From assembly GCA_018970625.1 (NCBI GenBank), contig JAGWVZ010000004.1, forward strand, positions 1 through 24,070: a stretch of 24,070 nucleotides of DNA, read 5' to 3'. This document shows positions 1 to 7,981 of this stretch, in pieces. Each line of letters opens with the position of its first letter. The first letter of the stretch is position 1. Below the pieces are notes generated by a model. It was not told where the DNA came from. It was given only the letters and a program-made list of their open reading frames with translations, and searched no databases. A program made the position numbers and the translations under genes. The DNA comes from Myxococcales bacterium. Its GTDB lineage: Bacteria > Myxococcota > Bradymonadia > REDH01.

Positions 1-1
1 G

Positions 2-1174
2 AACGACTCACTGGGTCACCCCGTGGGCGACGCCTTGCTGATTCAGTTCGCTCGTCGTCTGCGGCAATCCGTTGGCAAGGAAGCCTTTGTCGCGCGTCTG
101 GCGGGCGACGAGTTTGTGGCCGTTCTGGAGCCGTGTTCAGGCCCCGACGAGGCGGCTGCCCTTGCACGTCGAATTGTCGAAGTCACCGAGGTCCCGTTCC
201 TGATTCCGCCTCACGAACTGCAGGTCGGTGTTTCGATCGGCATCGCATTGCAGCACCACTACGAGAGCGCAGAAGACATTCTCCGCGATGCTGACCTGGG
301 CATGTATCAGGCGAAGAAGGACCGCGCCGGCGATCGCGTGTCTTTCTTTGACCGTTCGTTGCAAGAGGTGGCGCTGGAGCGTCTGAGCATGGAGAACGGA
401 TTGAGGCACGCGCTGGAACGCGACGAGCTTCGGCTGCATTTTCAGCCCATCTTCGATATCCTGTCGGGCGAGGTATTCTCGTTCGAGGCCCTGATTCGTT
501 GGCAGCACCCGGAACGAGGGTTGCTCGAACCCGCGGAGTTCCTGCAAATCGCCGAAGAGTCGTCGCTTGTCGTCCCGCTCGGGTGGTGGGTGATCGAGCA
601 GGCGTGTGCGTTCGGGCGTCGCGCCATTGATGCGGCTCACCGGTCAGGCGTCATGCCACCCTCGATCAGCATGAACCTGTCGGCCCGGCAATTCGCGCAG
701 GTGGATCTGATTGACCGACTGAACGAATCGCTGGTCCGTCATGGCCTGTCGCCTTCCGACCTGCGCCTTGAAATCACCGAGCAGCATTTTATCCGCGACA
801 ACGCCTTCGCTGCCGACAACATTGTACGCCTGCATGAGGCGGGCTTCGCGGTGGACATCGACGAGTTTGGCAACCGGTATTCGTCGCTCGCCCTGTTGAT
901 GCGAGTTCCGGTAGCGGCGTTGAAAGTGGACCGCTCCTTCGTTGCCGGTCTGCCGCACGACGAATCGTCGGCGCGTCTTGTGCGTGCCATGAAGCAGCTG
1001 GCAGCAGAGCCCGGCATGACGTTGATGATCGAAGGCATTGAGACGCCTGAGCAGCTGGCGTGGATGCGTCATGAGGGGTGTCGCTACCTGCAGGGGTATC
1101 TGCTATCGCAGCCCCTTGTGGAGCAGGACGCGCTTCGTCTGATGACGGACGCATTCCGGCTGGCGCTTCCGTGA
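2..1174 (+). CDS. GGDEF-EAL cyclic-di-GMP protein, 5' end outside the window
   Basis: This is the C-terminal 390 residues of a GGDEF-EAL protein. The frame is open from base 2, so the start lies upstream. The GGDEF half carries AGDEF in place of GGDEF near residue 35, and the I-site position reads VGKE instead of RxxD, so no product-inhibition site is visible. The EAL half has EALIRW, the Asn of NLS, the Glu of EITE, the Lys of LKVD, EGIE and the late Gln, all residues expected of a c-di-GMP phosphodiesterase. The metal-binding DDFGTG loop is changed to DEFGNR. The domain order is typical of cytoplasmic or membrane-tethered regulators, whose sensor domains would lie upstream. It may be a phosphodiesterase of reduced activity or a nucleotide-binding effector. 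The next gene starts 24 bases downstream. Confidence 0.93.
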   Translation, partial: NDSLGHPVGDALLIQFARRLRQSVGKEAFVARLAGDEFVAVLEPCSGPDEAAALARRIVEVTEVPFLIPPHELQVGVSIGIALQHHYESAEDILRDADLGMYQAKKDRAGDRVSFFDRSLQEVALERLSMENGLRHALERDELRLHFQPIFDILSGEVFSFEALIRWQHPERGLLEPAEFLQIAEESSLVVPLGWWVIEQACAFGRRAIDAAHRSGVMPPSISMNLSARQFAQVDLIDRLNESLVRHGLSPSDLRLEITEQHFIRDNAFAADNIVRLHEAGFAVDIDEFGNRYSSLALLMRVPVAALKVDRSFVAGLPHDESSARLVRAMKQLAAEPGMTLMIEGIETPEQLAWMRHEGCRYLQGYLLSQPLVEQDALRLMTDAFRLALP

Positions 1175-1198
1175 ATCTCTCTTGCCCGGCGCTGACGC

Positions 1199-3265
1199 GT
1201 GGTAGATCTCTCGACCCTCAATCCTCCTCAGCGCGAAGCTGCGTCTTATCTGGACGGCCCTGCGCTGGTGCTCGCGGGTGCAGGTTCGGGCAAGACGCGG
1301 GTGATTACCCACCGCATTGCCTGGCTGATTGCGCAGGGCGTGCGTCCGGAGAATATTCTTGGTGTCACGTTCACGAATAAGGCCGCTCGGGAGATGCGCG
1401 AGCGGGTAGGGCATCTTCTGGAGCCCGGCGCCGCGCGGAAGGTGAACCTGCACACCTTTCATGCGCTGGGGGCCGAGATTCTGCGGCATGACATCGACAG
1501 GGCGGGATATCGTAAGCCGTTTTCGATCGTGGACGACTCCGACCAGTTTCGGGTGCTGAAGGGAGTGCTCGCCGAGTTGAATCTGGGTGGCACCGGCGCG
1601 AACGAAGGCGATATGTTGGCGTTGTTTTCAAAGGCGAAAAACAACTATTGCACGCCGGCGCAGCTGCCCGAAGCGCGATTTAATCCGGAAGTGCGCCGGG
1701 CCGACCGCATTTTTCATCTGTATAACGCGCAGCTTCGAAATCTGGGCGCGGTGGATTTTGATGATCTGTTATTGCTGCCCACAAGGCTTCTGGAGGAGCA
1801 CTCTGATTTGCAGACCCGGTACCGGCTGAAATACCGGTATATCATGGTCGACGAGTATCAGGACACAAACCCGTTGCAGCTCAGGATGCTACAGCAGCTG
1901 GTAGGTCCGCCGCACTACAACCTGATGGTGGTCGGGGACGATGACCAGTCCATTTATGCGTTTCGCGGAGCCGTATCGGACTATATCCTCCGCTTTGAAG
2001 AATTTTTTCCTGGTACGAAGGTCATCGCGCTGGAGCAGAATTATCGCTCTGTGGGCTCCATTCTGGACGCTGCGAACGCGGTTATCTCGAAGAATACCGT
2101 GCGAAGGGCAAAGACGCTGTGGAGCACGCTCGGAAGCGGCAAGCCGGTTGAGTCGATTCGCTTTGAGAGTGATGTCACCGAGGCCGACTATATTGCGCGC
2201 CGTATTCTGGGCGAAGCCGCTCACCAGAACCGGCCTTTTCATGATTTTGCGATTCTGTTCCGGGTTAATCCGCAGGCGCGTGTCATGGAAGAGGCACTGA
2301 AGCACCATCGTGTGCCGTATCGTCTGGTGGGTGGCACGTCACTGTTTGACCGAAAAGAGGTCCGTGACGTCACCGCTTACCTGAGCCTGCTGGTCAACCC
2401 GGCCGATGAGCTCGCCCTGCGCCGCATCATCAATTATCCCACGCGCGGCATTGGTACCACGACGCAGGAGCAGCTGAACCGACGTGCTCACGAGGAGAAC
2501 CTTTCGCTGGCTGCGGTCGTTGAGGACGTGGTGCAGGCGAAATCCGTTTCGGGCAAAGCGGCAGAAGGGCTCCGCTCGCTGCATGAGCTCCTGACCCGGT
2601 ATCGAGACCGCCTTCGAGGGACGCCACCCGATGGACTGGTGGCTCTGCTGACTGACTACATCGCCGATATTGGCATCGCTGCGGCAATTCGCGCGCACGA
2701 AACCAACGCCAATATTGCCCGGGTGCGCTGGAGCATCGTGGAAGAGACCATTCGTGGCGCCGGACGCATGGAGTTTGGCGACACGGCACGCAAGCGTCTG
2801 GAAGACTATGTGGAGCGCATCTCGCTGGATCCGGCGAGCGCCACCGACGACCCGGATGAGCAGAAGAACCGTGTCACACTGATGACGCTGCATTCCAGCA
2901 AGGGACTCGAGTTTCCGATTGTGTTCATGATTGGCATGAACGAGGGCGGTCTGCCGCACTCGCGCGCGCTCGAAGAAAAAAACGGCATCCCGGAAGAGCG
3001 TCGGCTGTGTTACGTGGGAATGACACGCGCCCGTGAGCACCTTATCCTGACGCGACCGCGCACGGCCATCAAACGGAATGAACGCCTTGCGCTGAAGCCG
3101 TCTCGTTTTCTGACGGAGATCCCCAAACACCTGCTGCAGTCGTTTGTGTCGAAAGAGACCGAAGCCGAAGACCGTAGGCAGAATGAAATCAATGCGGAAG
3201 GCTTTGCTGCCCTACGCGCCCTTCTGAATGGCGACGAATCGTCGAAACCGTTCCAAAAGCCCTGA
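1199..3265 (+). CDS. rep: ATP-dependent DNA helicase Rep (UvrD/Rep superfamily 1)
   Basis: A 688-residue 3'-5' DNA helicase that in known relatives clears proteins ahead of replication forks and restarts stalled forks. All superfamily 1A motifs are visible: Walker A GAGSGKT at 27-33, DEYQDT at 218-223, GDDDQSIYAFRGA at 246-258, the LEQNYRS motif, TLHSSKGLEF, and the C-terminal YVGMTRAREH. The length (E. coli Rep is 673 residues), GGTSLFDRKE and the general pattern resemble Rep more than UvrD or PcrA. The start is GTG with no obvious Shine-Dalgarno sequence. It follows the GGDEF-EAL gene by 24 bases and precedes the DUF4159 gene by 5 bases, so read-through transcription is likely. Nothing looks truncated. 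Confidence 0.95.
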   Translation: MVDLSTLNPPQREAASYLDGPALVLAGAGSGKTRVITHRIAWLIAQGVRPENILGVTFTNKAAREMRERVGHLLEPGAARKVNLHTFHALGAEILRHDIDRAGYRKPFSIVDDSDQFRVLKGVLAELNLGGTGANEGDMLALFSKAKNNYCTPAQLPEARFNPEVRRADRIFHLYNAQLRNLGAVDFDDLLLLPTRLLEEHSDLQTRYRLKYRYIMVDEYQDTNPLQLRMLQQLVGPPHYNLMVVGDDDQSIYAFRGAVSDYILRFEEFFPGTKVIALEQNYRSVGSILDAANAVISKNTVRRAKTLWSTLGSGKPVESIRFESDVTEADYIARRILGEAAHQNRPFHDFAILFRVNPQARVMEEALKHHRVPYRLVGGTSLFDRKEVRDVTAYLSLLVNPADELALRRIINYPTRGIGTTTQEQLNRRAHEENLSLAAVVEDVVQAKSVSGKAAEGLRSLHELLTRYRDRLRGTPPDGLVALLTDYIADIGIAAAIRAHETNANIARVRWSIVEETIRGAGRMEFGDTARKRLEDYVERISLDPASATDDPDEQKNRVTLMTLHSSKGLEFPIVFMIGMNEGGLPHSRALEEKNGIPEERRLCYVGMTRAREHLILTRPRTAIKRNERLALKPSRFLTEIPKHLLQSFVSKETEAEDRRQNEINAEGFAALRALLNGDESSKPFQKP

Positions 3266-3270
3266 ACGCC

Positions 3271-4068
3271 ATGTCCGCCTCGTCCCGTCATCCCGTCCGA
3301 CTGTCACGCCGTCACCTGATTTGGGCGATGGCGGCAGCCGGTACCGCCGCCCTGTGCCCTCGTATGGGCCACGCGTTCGGCGAAGCGGACGTGCTGACGC
3401 TGGGTGTGCTTCGCCACGCGGGCAGCACGTGGAACCCACGCCCAACGGCGTTGCGGCGCCTGATGATGGAGGTCGAGATGACGACCTCGATTCTGGTGGC
3501 GTCCGAGGCGGCCGAGGTGGACCCCGTCACCGAAGACCTGTTCGCGTACCCGTTGCTGGTGCTTGCTGGCGACCGCGGCTTTGACGCGTTCAGTGACGAG
3601 GCACGCGCGGCGATTCGTACGTGGCTGAGCGCGGGCGGTACGCTGTTTGTGGACTCCAGCGAGGGGCGAATGGACGGTGAATTTGACGCGTCGGTGCGAA
3701 GGGAAATCGAGGAATTTGCGCCCGGAGGAACCTTGCAGGAGGTCCCGGTCGACCATGTGTTATTCAAGTCGTTTTATCTGGTCCCGCAGTCGTCGGGTCG
3801 AAATCTGGTTTCGAATCAGGTGCTTGGCGTGACGCTCGATGAGCGGCTGGCCATTGTCTATAGCCATAATGACCACATGGGCGCGTGGGCGCGCGATAAT
3901 TTTGGCGCGTGGGAATATCCGACTCACCCGGGAGGAGACGACCAGCGCGAGATGGCGATGCGGTTCGGGGTCAATCTGGTCATGTACGCGATGTGTCTGG
4001 ATTATAAGGCGGATCAGGTGCACGTACCCTTTATTCTTCAGCGCCGTCGCTGGCAGGTCGGGCCCTGA
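3271..4068 (+). CDS. Tat-exported DUF4159 domain protein
   Basis: A 265-residue protein. The N-terminus has a twin-arginine signal (SRRHLI at about residues 12-17), then a hydrophobic Ala-rich stretch and a likely cleavage after GHA near residue 35, so it should reach the periplasm folded. The rest matches my recollection of DUF4159, a Rossmann-like domain often found beside vWA and DUF58 genes in myxobacteria, Planctomycetes and Bacteroidetes. Typical segments include LLVLAGDRGF, LSAGGTLFVDSSEG and HNDHMGAW. No enzymatic activity is established for the family. The stop codon shares one base with the next gene's start (TGATG), so translation is probably coupled and the two products likely work together. 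It starts 5 bases after rep. Confidence 0.85.
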   Translation: MSASSRHPVRLSRRHLIWAMAAAGTAALCPRMGHAFGEADVLTLGVLRHAGSTWNPRPTALRRLMMEVEMTTSILVASEAAEVDPVTEDLFAYPLLVLAGDRGFDAFSDEARAAIRTWLSAGGTLFVDSSEGRMDGEFDASVRREIEEFAPGGTLQEVPVDHVLFKSFYLVPQSSGRNLVSNQVLGVTLDERLAIVYSHNDHMGAWARDNFGAWEYPTHPGGDDQREMAMRFGVNLVMYAMCLDYKADQVHVPFILQRRRWQVGP

Positions 4069-6407
4069 TGAGTTGGCTTCCCGGCGGCTTTAACGAAGGC
4101 GACCTCCTCTTTGTTGGTGACTGGAGCCGCGGCGCGGTGCTGCTGTTTGTAACGCTGGCTGTGGGCGTTCTGGCGCTGACCTGGCTGGATGTACGCGAGC
4201 TGCGTCGGAGCCGCGGGGTGACGCTGGTGGGTCTGCGTGCCTGCACACTCGCGCTGGCGATTGCGTTGCTTCTGGAGCCGGCGATTGAGCTGCGGCAGGT
4301 GACCCGGGTGCGCAATCAGGTGCCTGTGCTGGTGGACGTGTCGGGCAGCATGAACCTGCCGCTGGGGCAGGGCGGTGGTACGCGCTGGGATGTGGTGCGT
4401 GATTCGTTGCGTGAGCTGGCGCAGGAGTGGACCGCTGACGATCCGGACCACGTATTCGAGTATGTCGCCGTATCGGACTCGCCGTTGTCGACGACGAGTG
4501 AGGAGCTTGTGGCGGAGGGGCTGTTGCCGACCGGCTCCCGGACACGACTGCTGGACGCGCTGACCGACCTGGACGCGCGCTACACGCGGGCCGAGCTCGG
4601 CGGTATCGTGCTGATGTCGGACGGGATCGACAATGATGAGCTGGGTGGTCGCGTTCGGCGGGGTGATCCGCTCGACGCCGAGACGCTGTCGCTGCTGACG
4701 CGCATCGGGGTACCGATTCATACGGTGGCGGTGGCACCGGATGACTCGTTGACCGATCTGGCGGTCGCGCGCGTGCTGCACGACGAGTTTGCGTTCGTGC
4801 GCAACGCGGTGAACGTGAACGTGGACATTCGGAATACGGGTTATGTGGACGGTACGGTGCAGGTGGTGCTGCGTCGCGAAGGGCAGGTGTTGCAGACCCG
4901 CACCGTCACGCTGAACGGCGACGCGACCGTGTATCCGCTGGAATTTGAGTTTGTGCCGGAATTGCTTGGAAAGGAGATTTATTCGGTTGAGCTGCAGCCG
5001 CTGGCGGGCGATGCAGTGGCCGAGAATAATCGGCAGTTCTTTGTGCTGAACATCATTCGGGATCGAATTCGGGTGTTGCAGGTGGTGGGTCGTCCGTCGT
5101 GGGATGTGCGTTTTCTGCGGCAGTTATTGAAGGGGAATCCAAACGTTGACCTGATTTCATTCTTCATTTTACGGACCGCCGACGACATGATGCGGGCCGC
5201 GAATGATGAAATGTCACTGATTCCTTTTCCGACGGACGAGTTATTTGATCGGCAATTGCCATCGTTCGACCTGGTCATTTTTCACAATTTCACGTTCGAG
5301 CCGTATAACATGCGGCAATACCTGCCGGACGTTCGTGACTATGTCATGGGCGGCGGTGGATTTGTGATGATTGGCGGCGATCAGTCGTTTTCGGTGGGCG
5401 GGTACGCGAGCACCGAAATTGCGGATATTCTGCCGGTTCGACTTCCGGGGGGGCGCTCCGAGACGACGCTGGTGGACACAGGATTGTTCAGGCCGGTGTT
5501 GACCGAGGCAGGGCAGCGGCATCCGATGACACGGCTGGCGTTTGACCGCGCCGAAAACCGCACCCTGTGGGAGTCGCTTCCCGAGATGCACGGTACGAAC
5601 CTGGTGCTTGAGCCGATGGACGGCGCGACGGTGCTGGCGACGCACCCTTCCCGGCAGGTGAACGGTGAGCCCATGCCGGTGGTCACGGTCTCGGACATGG
5701 GACGGGGTCGCACGATGGCGATGACGTTTGACGGCGCCTGGCGCTGGAACTTTGAGTACGTGGGAGAAGGCGGTAGCAGCCGACCCTATTCGACGTTCTG
5801 GAACGCGGCGATCCGTTGGTTGATTCGTGATCCCGAGCTGAACCTCGTGCAGGTGGAATTGCCTGACGAGACGGTTGCGCCGGGTTCCGAGCTACAGGGG
5901 CAGGTGCGCATGTTCGGCGTCGACTATCGGCCGGCGGCGCAGACGGCGGGCACGCTGACCATTCGTCGGCGAGACCTGGAGCAATTGGGGACCGATGCGG
6001 GTACGGTGGTGCACACGCAGCCGTTCGTAACCGATGATCGTGGTCGATTCGACATTCGCTGGCCGGTGGTGGAAGCGGGCGCGTACGTGGTAGAGGCGAC
6101 CGCCGAGATCGAAGAGGGCACTCCACTGTCGGACACCGAGGTGTTTCTGGCGATCGCGGAGTCGATGGAGCTGCGCGAGATTGAGCCGCGCAACGACCTG
6201 TTGCGTGCCTTGTCCGAAGCGACAGGTGGGCGCCATCTTCAGCTGCCAGACGATACGGTGTCGCGGTTACCGCTGCAGGAAGCGCGAATCGAGCAGGTGA
6301 ACCGCAGGCGGGTGGTGCAGGTGTGGTCATCCCCGCTGGTGCTGGTCGTGCTCGCCGCCCTGCTGGCGCTGGAGTGGAGCCTTCGTCGTCGTTGGGGTCG
6401 GCTGTAG
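4068..6407 (+). CDS. Membrane vWA and glutamine-amidotransferase-fold protein
   Basis: A 779-residue inner-membrane protein. Two hydrophobic helices lie near residues 22-40 and 53-70 and one near 749-768, so the bulk is probably periplasmic. A von Willebrand A domain runs from about residue 85, with the metal-site motif DVSGS at 90-94 and VLMSDGID at 181-188. A CARDB/Ig-like stretch follows (about 235-325). Next comes a class I amidotransferase-like Rossmann domain (about 333-470) with GGGGFVMIGGDQSF but no recognisable catalytic Cys, so it is probably a structural or binding module. Ig-like segments follow. This architecture is known in MoxR/DUF58/BatA-type clusters, but none of those partners is visible here. 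Its start overlaps the DUF4159 gene. Confidence 0.88.
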   Translation: MSWLPGGFNEGDLLFVGDWSRGAVLLFVTLAVGVLALTWLDVRELRRSRGVTLVGLRACTLALAIALLLEPAIELRQVTRVRNQVPVLVDVSGSMNLPLGQGGGTRWDVVRDSLRELAQEWTADDPDHVFEYVAVSDSPLSTTSEELVAEGLLPTGSRTRLLDALTDLDARYTRAELGGIVLMSDGIDNDELGGRVRRGDPLDAETLSLLTRIGVPIHTVAVAPDDSLTDLAVARVLHDEFAFVRNAVNVNVDIRNTGYVDGTVQVVLRREGQVLQTRTVTLNGDATVYPLEFEFVPELLGKEIYSVELQPLAGDAVAENNRQFFVLNIIRDRIRVLQVVGRPSWDVRFLRQLLKGNPNVDLISFFILRTADDMMRAANDEMSLIPFPTDELFDRQLPSFDLVIFHNFTFEPYNMRQYLPDVRDYVMGGGGFVMIGGDQSFSVGGYASTEIADILPVRLPGGRSETTLVDTGLFRPVLTEAGQRHPMTRLAFDRAENRTLWESLPEMHGTNLVLEPMDGATVLATHPSRQVNGEPMPVVTVSDMGRGRTMAMTFDGAWRWNFEYVGEGGSSRPYSTFWNAAIRWLIRDPELNLVQVELPDETVAPGSELQGQVRMFGVDYRPAAQTAGTLTIRRRDLEQLGTDAGTVVHTQPFVTDDRGRFDIRWPVVEAGAYVVEATAEIEEGTPLSDTEVFLAIAESMELREIEPRNDLLRALSEATGGRHLQLPDDTVSRLPLQEARIEQVNRRRVVQVWSSPLVLVVLAALLALEWSLRRRWGRL

Positions 6408-6423
6408 AAGGGGTTCAGGAGGG

Positions 6424-6453
6424 TTGCCACATCGGGGGCGAACCGAGTATACC
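6424..6453 (+). promoter_or_regulatory. Candidate sigma-70 promoter upstream of the desaturase
   Basis: TTGCCA at 6424-6429 and TATACC at 6448-6453 are separated by 18 bases. They lie in the 81-base gap between the vWA gene and the desaturase. Transcription would begin near 6460, about 30 bases before the GTG start. GGAA at 6480-6483 sits five bases before that start as a weak ribosome binding site. The match is imperfect and there is no experimental support. Confidence 0.4.
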
Positions 6454-6488
6454 GCCGCGCGCCTCCTGTACGTCTGCCCGGAATTTTT

Positions 6489-7766
6489 GTGCAAGGTTCG
6501 TCGCTGCCTGTGTTGTCGTCCGAAAAATGGGACGCTTTCTTCAAGGAACTGGATCTGGTCGGTCGAGAGGCGCGTGAGGCGGTCGGTGACGAGGACTTTC
6601 GGCACCTGCGGCGTCTGGAGCGGATCGGGCGTCTTGCATCGCTGGTCGGTTATGCGACCGCGTGGATCGTACCGAACCCGCTCTCGATGTGGCTGATCAG
6701 TCAGGGCATTATGACGCGCTGGTTGCTGATGCATCACATCGGGCATCAGGCCTACGACAATATTCCGGGAATTCCCGCGCGTTACACCAGCGCGCACTTC
6801 GGTATTCAGCGGCGGCGCTGGCTGGACTGGCCCGACTGGATGCTGCCCGAGGCATGGAATTACGAACACAACCGGCTGCACCACTTTAACCTGAACGAGA
6901 CGCACGACCCCGACCTCGTGCAGCGAAACTCGGAGTGGCTGCGCCAGATGAAGTTGCCTCGCTCGGTTGCGTGGTCGCTGGTGATTGGCCTGATGGTGTC
7001 GTGGAAGTGGTTTTACTACGCACCCAGCACGCTGGCCGAGCTGCGTAACCGGCAGGCACAGGTGACGAATCGACGGGTACGGCCACAGGCAGGGCGGCCG
7101 TCCGATTCGGCTGTGGGTGCGCCGGTCTCTGAAGAGGACGCCCGCGTTCGGGCGAAGTCGCGTACGCTGATGAGCTGGGACGTGTGGAAGACCTGCCTGA
7201 TTCCGTATTCGCTGTTGCGGTTTGGTGTGATCCCGGCGTTGTTTTTGCCGTTGGGTGTATGGGCATGGGCCTCGGTGCTGGTGAATTCGATCGTCGCCGA
7301 GCTCATTACCAACGTGCACACGTTTATCGTGATTGTGCCCAACCATGCCGGCCACGACATGCCGTTCTTTCGCGAACCCACGCGCTCGTGGCGAGAATAT
7401 CAGGTGCGCCAGATTCTCGGGTCGGTGAATTACCGAACCGGCGGCGATGTGAACGACTTTCATCACATGTGGCTGAACTACCAGATTGAGCACCACGTGT
7501 GGCCCAAGCTGACCATGCTGGGTTATCAGCGGGTGCAACCGAAGCTGAAGGCGCTGTGCGACACCTACGGGGTGCCGTACATTCAGCAGAGCGTATGGAC
7601 GCGGTTGCGTCGCACCTTCGAGGTCATGCTCGGCGACAACGCCATGCCGGACGTCGCCGGCCAGGTGGTCGTGACCGACGCTGCAACCGTGGCCGTGCCC
7701 GGCGGAGTTGATGACGCGCCGGCGACGCTGGTCTCGGACCGGTCGCCCGAGCTGGCGTTGGCGTAA
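6489..7766 (+). CDS. Membrane fatty-acid desaturase
   Basis: A 425-residue integral-membrane di-iron desaturase or hydroxylase of the FA_desaturase family, which would introduce a double bond into membrane acyl chains. The three histidine boxes are present: HHIGH at 82-86, HNRLHH at 127-132 and QIEHH at 332-336. Hydrophobic helices lie around 52-80, 160-178 and 236-285. Between the second and third boxes, residues 183-228 form a charged, Arg-rich, Pro/Ala-rich insert that looks like a disordered cytoplasmic loop. The tail after residue 385 is also low complexity. The start is GTG preceded by GGAA at a five-base spacing. The exact substrate and regiochemistry cannot be read from sequence. It is probably transcribed from its own promoter. 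Confidence 0.9.
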   Translation: MQGSSLPVLSSEKWDAFFKELDLVGREAREAVGDEDFRHLRRLERIGRLASLVGYATAWIVPNPLSMWLISQGIMTRWLLMHHIGHQAYDNIPGIPARYTSAHFGIQRRRWLDWPDWMLPEAWNYEHNRLHHFNLNETHDPDLVQRNSEWLRQMKLPRSVAWSLVIGLMVSWKWFYYAPSTLAELRNRQAQVTNRRVRPQAGRPSDSAVGAPVSEEDARVRAKSRTLMSWDVWKTCLIPYSLLRFGVIPALFLPLGVWAWASVLVNSIVAELITNVHTFIVIVPNHAGHDMPFFREPTRSWREYQVRQILGSVNYRTGGDVNDFHHMWLNYQIEHHVWPKLTMLGYQRVQPKLKALCDTYGVPYIQQSVWTRLRRTFEVMLGDNAMPDVAGQVVVTDAATVAVPGGVDDAPATLVSDRSPELALA

Positions 7767-7981
7767 GCAGCGGGCACGGCGGTGTACACCCTGCCGATAG
7801 CGGCGGGGCGAAGGCGGTCGTTTGGCAGAGAGCGCAGCGGCTGTTCGCGCTGGCCATGGGCGTGACAAGCCGCAATCGTGCGGTGCAGCGCAGCCGTCGT
7901 TGCAGACATGCGGCAATGTGGCTAGAGCGCGGCGGTCGTACCGATTGCCCGCCTCGTGTCTCCTGCCCACCCCGATGGATC

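Noticed and set aside
7781..7790. Perfect palindrome GGTGTACACC after the desaturase stop
   Set aside because: Considered as terminator or operator, but it has no loop, only bulged flanking pairing and no T run; ten-base palindromes are expected by chance at this scale.
6327..7970. 547-residue open frame on the minus strand opposite the desaturase
   Set aside because: It is antisense to a gene with clear histidine boxes, has no recognisable domain, and its His/Arg/Gln-rich composition is typical of a shadow frame in GC-rich DNA.
7856..7981. N-terminal extension of cysS
   Set aside because: The 42 extra residues are Arg/Cys-rich, unlike any cysteinyl-tRNA synthetase N-terminus, and the ATG at 7982 gives the usual family length.
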